From a bacterium (GTDB lineage: Bacteria > Patescibacteriota > Minisyncoccia > Minisyncoccales > PEYH01), in NCBI GenBank assembly GCA_021163545.1, contig JAGGTU010000041.1:1-10384 (forward strand): a stretch of 10,384 nt of DNA. Reading direction: 5' to 3'. Numbering within the stretch: the first letter of the stretch is position 1; each line of letters starts with the position of its first letter. The translations under genes were made by a program, and so were the position numbers. The notes below the pieces were generated by a model. The model did not search any database. It saw only the letters and a program-made list of their open reading frames with translations, and was not told the DNA's origin. Shown here one piece after another: positions 5,612 through 10,384 of this stretch.

Positions 5612-5616
5612 AAAAT

Positions 5617-5676
5617 AATTTTTATTTCTTAATTTGTAATTTTTATTCAATTTTTAATTTTTATTTCTTAATTTTT
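5617..5676. repeat. Phased 7-bp AT array upstream of dcd
   Basis: On the plus strand: AATTTTT, ATTTCTT, AATTTGT, AATTTTT, then a 4-base break, then AATTTTT, AATTTTT, ATTTCTT, AATTTTT. The AATTTTTATTTCTT pair occurs twice. The array fills the spacer between the octamer array behind rplK and the dcd start at 5611. I see no promoter in it that I can separate from the AT background. Confidence 0.6.
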
Positions 5677-5681
5677 AAACA

Positions 5682-5729
5682 ACTTAATCACTTATTCACT
5701 CAATCACTCAGCTACTCAGCCACTTACTC
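5682..5729. repeat. Phased 8-bp array at the end of rplK
   Basis: Six consecutive octamers in perfect register on the plus strand: ACTTAATC, ACTTATTC, ACTCAATC, ACTCAGCT, ACTCAGCC and ACTTACTC. On the minus strand every unit has the form nnnTRAGT, and the last plus-strand unit contains the rplK stop codon (5724-5726). A sister array begins at the nusG stop. Confidence 0.75.
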
Positions 5730-6146
5730 TACTACCTCAATTCCCATTCCTTTAGCTTGGGCTTCTATAATTTTCATTGCTTTTTCGATATCATTGGTAT
5801 TTAGGTCCGGTAATTTCATCTGAGCAATCTCTCTAATTTGTGCTTTAGTTAACTTGCCAACTTTTTTTCGATTAGGTTCTCCTGATCCTTTTTCAATGCC
5901 AGCGGCCTTTTTTATTAAATCAGAAGCAAGAGGTTGTTTTAATTCAAAATCAAAACTACGGTCTTCATAAATAGTAATCACAACCGGAATTTTATAACCA
6001 ACCTTATCTTTTGTAGCGTCGTTAAATTTCTGACAGAATTCGGAAATATTAATCCCGTGTTGTGCTAAAGCTGGCCCAATTGGTGGTGCTGGGTTGGCCT
6101 GCCCTGCTGGAATCTGTAATTTAACTTTTGTTTTTATTTTCTTCAT
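5724..6146 (-). CDS. rplK: 50S ribosomal protein L11
   Basis: 140 residues, the normal length. L11 binds the GTPase-associated region of 23S rRNA and, with L10/L12, supports factor binding and the stringent-response sensor. The N-terminal domain carries the Pro-rich PAGQANPAPPIGPALAQHGI (13-32) and ISEFCQKFNDAT (34-45). The C-terminal rRNA-binding domain has GSGEPNRKKVGKLT (87-100) and ends KGMGIEVVE. The start is ATG 6146; no Shine-Dalgarno precedes it, only the AT-rich end of an octamer array. It follows nusG by 36 bases, the usual secE-nusG-rplK order. rplA, normally next, is absent; the next gene is dcd. The stop codon is part of the 8-bp repeat array. Confidence 0.98.
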   Translation of the reverse strand: MKKIKTKVKLQIPAGQANPAPPIGPALAQHGINISEFCQKFNDATKDKVGYKIPVVITIYEDRSFDFELKQPLASDLIKKAAGIEKGSGEPNRKKVGKLTKAQIREIAQMKLPDLNTNDIEKAMKIIEAQAKGMGIEVVE

Positions 6147-6148
6147 AT

Positions 6149-6188
6149 TTTTAATAACTTAATAACTCGATAACTTAATCACTTATAT
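6149..6188. repeat. Phased 8-bp array between nusG and rplK
   Basis: Plus-strand units TTTTAATA (degenerate), ACTTAATA, ACTCGATA, ACTTAATC and ACTTATAT are in perfect 8-base register, with the nusG stop (6183-6185) inside the last unit. The ACTTAATC unit is identical to one in the array behind rplK. The array makes up essentially the whole nusG-rplK spacer. Confidence 0.7.
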
Positions 6189-6728
6189 CTTTTTCACCTG
6201 AAGCGAATCTAACTCAACCGGCGTGTCTCTCCCAAAAAGATTTACCATTACCTTAATTTTACCTTGCTCTTCATCAATTTCAGAAACTTTACCCTCATAA
6301 TCTTTAAATGGACCATCAATAATTCTTACCTGGTCCCCAATTTTTAAACTAATCTTGTATTTCGGAGCTTCCTCTCCCATTCTCTTTTTAAGCATCTCCA
6401 CCTCTTTATCAGATAAAGGAATTGGGGTTGTACCTGCGCCAACAAAGCCGGTAACATTAGGGGTATTTCTGACAACGTACCAAGAATCATCTGTCACAAT
6501 CATCTCAACTAACACATATCCTGGATAAATTTTTTCCTCAACAACCTGCCTTTTTCCGTTTTTGATCTTTATCTTCTTCTCCTTTGGTACCAATACATTA
6601 AAAATCTTGTCCTCCATTCCTAAGGACTCTATTCTCTGTTTCAGACTCTTGGCTACAGCATCTTCATAACCTGAATATGTATGTATAGCATACCATCTTC
6701 TTTCTTTGGGTAAGCGCTGTCTTGGCAT
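6183..6728 (-). CDS. nusG: Transcription termination/antitermination protein NusG
   Basis: 181 residues, the normal length. NusG binds RNA polymerase through its NGN domain and links it to Rho or to the ribosome (S10) through its KOW domain. The NGN domain (about 9-115) shows RRWYAIHTYSGYEDAVAKSL (10-29), IYPGYVLVEM (67-76), WYVVRNTPNVTGFVG (83-97) and the late PIPLSDKEVE. The KOW domain (about 129-181) shows IGDQVRIIDGPFKDYEGKV (130-148) and VNLFGRDTPVELDSLQVKKI. The start is ATG 6728; no ribosome site precedes it. secE ends seven bases upstream, so the two are one transcript. The stop TAA opens the octamer array. Confidence 0.97.
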   Translation of the reverse strand: MPRQRLPKERRWYAIHTYSGYEDAVAKSLKQRIESLGMEDKIFNVLVPKEKKIKIKNGKRQVVEEKIYPGYVLVEMIVTDDSWYVVRNTPNVTGFVGAGTTPIPLSDKEVEMLKKRMGEEAPKYKISLKIGDQVRIIDGPFKDYEGKVSEIDEEQGKIKVMVNLFGRDTPVELDSLQVKKI

Positions 6729-6735
6729 GTAGCTT

Positions 6736-6939
6736 TTATTTCAAGATAATTTTATTCAAAATTAAAGTAAAAATAAAATCCAGGGTACCTAGAAATATAG
6801 CCACACTTACAGAAATTCCGATAACGATCAGGGTGTATTTTAAAGCTTCCTGCCTTGTTGGCCAGTTAACTTTTTTTGCTTCTATTCTTACCTCTTTTAG
6901 ATATTTAATTAATCGCCCGGGAATATTAGAAAGTTTCAT
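6736..6939 (-). CDS. secE: Preprotein translocase subunit SecE
   Basis: 67 residues from ATG 6939, typical of the short single-span SecE of non-enteric bacteria. It clamps SecY in the SecYEG channel. The amphipathic cytoplasmic helix with the hallmark KYLKEVRIEAKKVNWPTRQE (about 13-32) precedes one membrane segment (YTLIVIGISVSVAIFLGTLDFIF, about 35-57; Thr/Ile/Val-rich). An in-frame ATG at 6969 would add ten residues (MQAQRGLFKN). I prefer 6939 because the added codons form a GC stem followed by TTTTT, and because 6969 lies only about five bases from the predicted transcript start. The choice is uncertain, since neither start has a ribosome site. It heads the secE-nusG-rplK cluster under the promoter at 6981-7010. 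Confidence 0.93.
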   Translation of the reverse strand: MKLSNIPGRLIKYLKEVRIEAKKVNWPTRQEALKYTLIVIGISVSVAIFLGTLDFIFTLILNKIILK

Positions 6940-6945
6940 ATTTTT

Positions 6946-6965
6946 AAAAAGGCCTCTTTGGGCCT
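6946..6965 (-). promoter_or_regulatory. Short GC hairpin with T-run in the secE leader
   Basis: AGGCC (6965-6961 read on the minus strand) pairs with GGCCT (6954-6950) around a 6-base loop, and the run of T continues to 6946. The stem is only 5 bp. It lies immediately downstream of the predicted secE transcription start, so it could be a leader hairpin or attenuator, or a weak terminator for gyrB read-through. Confidence 0.35.
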
Positions 6966-6980
6966 GCATTTACTTTTTAT

Positions 6981-7010
6981 ATTATTAAATAGCAAACCCT
7001 ACTTTGTCAA
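6981..7010 (-). promoter_or_regulatory. Promoter of the secE-nusG-rplK cluster
   Basis: A perfect -35 TTGACA (7010-7005), an 18-base spacer and AATAAT (6986-6981, five of six to TATAAT). It lies in the 56-86 base gap after the gyrB stop. Transcription would start near 6974. It is the best sigma-70-type promoter in the window and sits where the cluster should begin. Confidence 0.7.
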
Positions 7011-7025
7011 CTATTTATATAAAAA

Positions 7026-8957
7026 CTATATATCAAGGTTCTTAACACTTCTTGCATAAGCTTGGATAAATTTTTTCCTTGGTAAAACCTCTTTGCCCAT
7101 TAGAATATCGAAAATTCTATCTGCCTCTTTTGCGTCTTCAACTGTAACCCGGAGCAAAATTCTTTTTTCCGGATCCATCGTTGTCTCCCAAAGCTGATCT
7201 GGATTCATCTCTCCTAAACCCTTATATCTTTGAATCTCAATCTTACCTGCCCCTGATTTTTGCAATTCTTTTACTATTTTTTCTTTTTCTTCTTCAGAAT
7301 AGGCATATTTGATAGTCTTACCTGTCTGAATACGATAAAGGGGTGGTTGGGCAATATAAAGATATCCTTTTTCTATAACAGGACGGAAATATCGATAAAA
7401 AAGAGTTAAAAGCAGAGTTCTAATATGGGCCCCATCTACATCAGCATCTGTCATAATAATAATTCGATGATATCTTAATTTGTTGATATCAAAATCTTGA
7501 GCAATGGCACACCCAAGCGCAATCACCAAGGCTTTAATTTCTTGCGATGATAAAATTTTATCCAGCCTTGCTCTCTCAACATTTAAAATCTTACCTCTCA
7601 ACGGCAAAATAGCCTGAAACCGTCTATCCCTTGCTTGCTTTGCAGAACCACCGGCTGAATCTCCTTCTACAATAAAAAGTTCCGCCTCCTCGGGTCTCTT
7701 TGTCGAACAATCAGCCAACTTACCAGGCAGACTTAATCCTTCTAACACCCCTTTTCTTAATACTGTCTGCCTTGCTGCTTTTGCTGCCTTTCTTGCTTTT
7801 TGGGTTAAGATACAATTGTTGATAATAATCCTTGCATCTTGTGGATTTCTTTCTAAAAAGTCTCCCAAAGCTTCTGAAACTACTGACTCTACAACTGTTC
7901 TTACCTCCGGATTTCCAAGTTTTGTTTTGGTTTGTCCTTCAAATTGAGGCTCGGGCACTTTTACTGAAACTGCGGCACTTAATCCCTCTCTTACATCTTG
8001 GCCAGTTAAACCCTCACCCTCAAGTAAATCGTTTTTCTTGGCATAGTCATTTAAAACCCGGGTTAAGGCGGCTCTAAAACCAGTTAAATGAGTTCCCCCA
8101 TCTCCTGTATAAATATTATTAGCAAAGCTCTCCTCCCAACATTCTCTTTCTTGAGTATATTGGAAAGCTGCTTCTACTAATATTCCATCTTTTTCTTTTG
8201 AAACATAAAACACATTTGGGTGAAGCGGGACATTGGACCCAATCAGATATTTAATATATGACTTCAGTCCTCCCTCAAAATAAAATGTATATTCAAACGG
8301 AGGGGTTTTTGTAGAATCAATAAACTTAATTCTTACCCCTTTTGTTAAATAAGCTTGTCTTCTCAAATGATTAAGAATTTTCTTCCGTTCAAACTTTATT
8401 TGTCTGAAAATCTCCTCATCCGGCTCAAAAATAACAGTTGTTCCTGTTTGTCTGCATTTGCCTGCTTTTTTTAATTTCGTTTTAGGCTTGCCTTTTGAAT
8501 ATTCTTGATAATATTTCACTCCCTGCCTACATACCTCTGCCTTCATCCAAGAAGATAAGGCGCAAACAACAGAAATTCCTACCCCATGAAGACCACCTGA
8601 AACTTGATATACTTTTCTTCCAAATTTTGCACCCGCATGTAAGGTTGTCATTACAGTCTCTAGGGCCGATTTTTTTGTCTCGGGATGAATATCAACCGGA
8701 ATTCCTCTTCCATCATCAGAAACCCTCACTCGATTTTCTTTTACCAACTCAACCTCAATATTTTTTGCATATCCTGCCATTGCCTCGTCAATTGCATTAT
8801 CAAGGCATTCCCATATTAAATGATGCAAGCCCTCAGATCCAGTTGAACCAATATACATTGCCGGTCTCTGTCTTACCGGTTCCAAACCTTTTAAGACAAA
8901 AATATCTTTCGCGGTATATTCCTCTTCTCTTTTAGAAGTCTGTTTTCTTCTGGGCAT
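7026..8957 (-). CDS. gyrB: DNA gyrase subunit B
   Basis: 643 residues, the length of a Gram-positive-type GyrB without the enterobacterial insertion. With GyrA it supercoils DNA using ATP. The GHKL ATPase has RQRPAMYIGSTG (29-40), the catalytic Glu50 and Asn54 in WECLDNAIDEA, DDGRGIP (81-87) and the lid GGLHGVG. The transducer and TOPRIM domains follow: VEGDSAGGSAKQARDR with Glu431, PLRGKILNVE, and MTDADVDGAH with Asp504 and Asp506. The C-terminus YKGLGEMNPDQLW, then RKKFIQAYARSVKNLDI, is the GyrA-contact end. The ending KNLDI favours GyrB over ParE. The start is ATG 8957 with GGAG four bases upstream. gyrA is not in the window. pheT lies upstream on the same strand; the secE promoter follows its stop. 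Confidence 0.95.
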   Translation of the reverse strand: MPRRKQTSKREEEYTAKDIFVLKGLEPVRQRPAMYIGSTGSEGLHHLIWECLDNAIDEAMAGYAKNIEVELVKENRVRVSDDGRGIPVDIHPETKKSALETVMTTLHAGAKFGRKVYQVSGGLHGVGISVVCALSSWMKAEVCRQGVKYYQEYSKGKPKTKLKKAGKCRQTGTTVIFEPDEEIFRQIKFERKKILNHLRRQAYLTKGVRIKFIDSTKTPPFEYTFYFEGGLKSYIKYLIGSNVPLHPNVFYVSKEKDGILVEAAFQYTQERECWEESFANNIYTGDGGTHLTGFRAALTRVLNDYAKKNDLLEGEGLTGQDVREGLSAAVSVKVPEPQFEGQTKTKLGNPEVRTVVESVVSEALGDFLERNPQDARIIINNCILTQKARKAAKAARQTVLRKGVLEGLSLPGKLADCSTKRPEEAELFIVEGDSAGGSAKQARDRRFQAILPLRGKILNVERARLDKILSSQEIKALVIALGCAIAQDFDINKLRYHRIIIMTDADVDGAHIRTLLLTLFYRYFRPVIEKGYLYIAQPPLYRIQTGKTIKYAYSEEEKEKIVKELQKSGAGKIEIQRYKGLGEMNPDQLWETTMDPEKRILLRVTVEDAKEADRIFDILMGKEVLPRKKFIQAYARSVKNLDI

Positions 8958-8961
8958 AGAT

Positions 8962-8965
8962 CTCC
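8962..8965 (-). promoter_or_regulatory. Ribosome binding site of gyrB
   Basis: Minus-strand GGAG lies four bases before ATG 8957 and supports that start. Confidence 0.5.
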
Positions 8966-8994
8966 AAAAATTAATTCAATTTTGATTTTTGCTA

Positions 8995-9042
8995 ATTTTG
9001 AATTTTGAATTGTAATTTTGCATTTTACATTTTGAATTTTAA
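8995..9042. repeat. Phased 7-bp AT array between pheT and gyrB
   Basis: Plus-strand units ATTTTGA, ATTTTGA, ATTGTA (six bases), ATTTTGC, ATTTTAC, ATTTTGA and ATTTTAA fill most of the 87-base spacer. A further ATTTTGA lies at 8979-8985. The spacer shows no terminator and no promoter that stands out from the AT background. Confidence 0.6.
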
Positions 9043-9044
9043 AT

Positions 9045-10384
9045 TTATTTTCTCACCTCCCACTCAGGGTTTTCTTCTAAGGCTTGAACAATCTTGGTAA
9101 ACAATTTATCTACCTCCTCACTTGAGAGTGTTTTTTGGTCAGATTGGAATATTAAATGAAAGGCTAAATTCTTTTTTCCATCAGGAATTTCCTCTCCCAT
9201 ATAAATATCAAACAAATCAACATCCTTTAAAAGCTTGCCACCGGCTCTATATATAACATTCATAACATCGGCAACTTTTGTATTTAAAGGAGTAAGTATT
9301 GCGATATCCCGCACAGCTGCCGGATATTTTGATATAGGTAGATATTCTTGTTCCTCTGAGGCAAGTTTGGAAAGCTTGTCAAAATCGATATCAAAAGCAT
9401 AAATCTCAGAGTGAATGTCATAGAGACTGGTAACTTTTTTGGAAATTTCTCCCAAAAATCCAATTTCTTTATTTGAAACTTTAATTTCCGCAGATTTTCT
9501 AATATGCCAGAAAGAACACAAAGAATCCTCTGGTGTTGGTTGATACTCATCATAAAAAACATCCGAAACTCCAAGTTGTTCAAGTAAGCTATCTATAATG
9601 CCTTTTATTAAGCAGAAACCATCCTTTTCTCCGAAAATCACTCCAGAGAGCATTCTCTTCTCGAACAATTTCTCTTTTTGCTGATAGAATATCTTCCCTA
9701 TCTCAAATAATTTAAATTGTTTGAAATTCTTCTGATTCTCTTGAATGTTTTTAATTAAGTTGATCAGAAGTGAAGGTCTTAAATATTTAAACTCATCACT
9801 GACCGGGTTCTCCAACTCTATTAACTTTATTAAATTTAGTTTTTGTTTATCTTGTTCACTTATGAAAGAATAATTATAAACTTCTACAAAGCCCAGTTCC
9901 TTTAAAATCCTTCTTACTTTAGATGCCCACACAAGTGTATCTTCTTTTTCCGGTAGCGTCAGGACAGTTTTTGGCACGATAGGAGGAATATGTTGATATC
10001 CATAAATTCTGCCGATTTCTTCAATGAGATCTTCTTCTATTTGAAGATCCTTTCTTATGGTAGGAATACGTACAGCTATAATGTCTTTTTGTCTTTTCTG
10101 TATCTCAAGATTCAACCTTTTTAGAATATCTAATATTTTGTTTTTGGGAATTTCTATGCCCAAAACTTTTTGAAGTTTCTTGATATTTAACTTAACTGTC
10201 CATGGTTTAACTTTTTGAGGATAATAATCAACCTTGCCAGGCAAAACCTTGCCTCCGGCAATTTCCTGAATAAGACTTGTTACTCTCAACAGAGCTACCT
10301 CTGTCATATTAGGATCCAACCCATGCTCAAATCTCAAGGAAGCATCGGTTTTAAGCTTAAGTGCTCTTTGGCCTTTTCTTATTA
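9045..10384 (-). CDS. pheT: Phenylalanyl-tRNA synthetase beta subunit, C-terminal part
   Basis: The frame is open through the right edge, so the gene starts outside the window; 445 residues are visible. PheT binds tRNA(Phe), edits mischarged Tyr and supports the PheS catalytic subunit in an alpha2-beta2 enzyme. Visible are the end of the B3/4 editing domain (KTDASLRFEHGLDPN near residues 11-25), the B5 domain (about 60-130) with RKDLQIEEDLIEEIGRIYGY and its acidic metal-site residues, the catalytic-like core (about 140-345), and the C-terminal FDX-ACB anticodon-binding domain (about 350-445: YPAAVRDIAILTP, LFDIYMGEEIPDGKKNLAF, ending NPEWEVRK). The TTG at 10337 is an internal codon, not a start. 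It is followed by an 87-base AT array and then gyrB. Confidence 0.95.
   Translation of the reverse strand, partial: IRKGQRALKLKTDASLRFEHGLDPNMTEVALLRVTSLIQEIAGGKVLPGKVDYYPQKVKPWTVKLNIKKLQKVLGIEIPKNKILDILKRLNLEIQKRQKDIIAVRIPTIRKDLQIEEDLIEEIGRIYGYQHIPPIVPKTVLTLPEKEDTLVWASKVRRILKELGFVEVYNYSFISEQDKQKLNLIKLIELENPVSDEFKYLRPSLLINLIKNIQENQKNFKQFKLFEIGKIFYQQKEKLFEKRMLSGVIFGEKDGFCLIKGIIDSLLEQLGVSDVFYDEYQPTPEDSLCSFWHIRKSAEIKVSNKEIGFLGEISKKVTSLYDIHSEIYAFDIDFDKLSKLASEEQEYLPISKYPAAVRDIAILTPLNTKVADVMNVIYRAGGKLLKDVDLFDIYMGEEIPDGKKNLAFHLIFQSDQKTLSSEEVDKLFTKIVQALEENPEWEVRK

Noticed and set aside
5682..6188. CRISPR array or recombination site
   Set aside because: Units are 8 bases, directly adjacent with no spacers, and degenerate; no cas genes or integrase nearby.
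8495..8935. 146-codon plus-strand open frame opposite the start of gyrB
   Set aside because: It lies wholly antisense to the conserved ATPase domain of gyrB, is rich in Leu/Pro/His as expected from the complement, and has no ribosome site or recognisable domain.
9284..9583. 99-codon minus-strand frame inside pheT in another frame
   Set aside because: The pheT frame carries recognisable domains across this stretch; the alternative frame has no motif or ribosome site.

Overview
The window is an AT-rich stretch of bacterial chromosome made almost entirely of core housekeeping genes. The standard genetic code fits, since several genes end in TGA at the expected family length. The compact proteins, short AT-rich spacers, many starts without a Shine-Dalgarno site and a streamlined gene order (rplK not followed by rplA) suggest a Candidate Phyla Radiation / Patescibacteria genome, perhaps Parcubacteria-like. 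That placement is inference from style, not a phylogenetic result.

Layout. Positions 1-1516 (+): the 3' part of miaB overlapping a complete miaA, which together make ms2i6A37 in tRNA. Positions 1517-1816: a convergent junction that holds a 47-codon minus-strand ORF (1548-1691) with its own ribosome site and a strong hairpin terminator whose T-rich tail lies in the end of miaA. Positions 1817-10384 are all on the minus strand, read right to left: pheT (partial, 9045-10384), gyrB, secE-nusG-rplK, dcd, a small divergent sigma-70 family factor, tmk and gatB.

Functional grouping. secE, nusG and rplK form the classic secretion / elongation / ribosome cluster, behind a near-consensus promoter just after gyrB. 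dcd and tmk both serve dTTP synthesis. gatB, pheT, miaA and miaB serve tRNA charging and modification.

No defence island, CRISPR array, prophage or obvious new multi-gene system is visible. The unusual signals are at a smaller scale. (1) A 31-bp imperfect direct repeat of the dcd 3' end lies just upstream of tmk and brackets the sigma gene, which has its own ribosome site, promoter candidate and terminator; it looks like a cassette inserted into an older dcd-tmk junction. (2) Phased 8-bp arrays begin at the rplK and nusG stop codons, and nearly every unit carries a TAA/TGA at the same position. (3) Phased 7-bp AT-rich arrays lie before dcd, between pheT and gyrB, and inside the gatB coding sequence. 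(4) The small ORF at 1548-1691 contains a 13-nt match to the tail of 16S rRNA (an extended Shine-Dalgarno sequence) that precedes no start codon.
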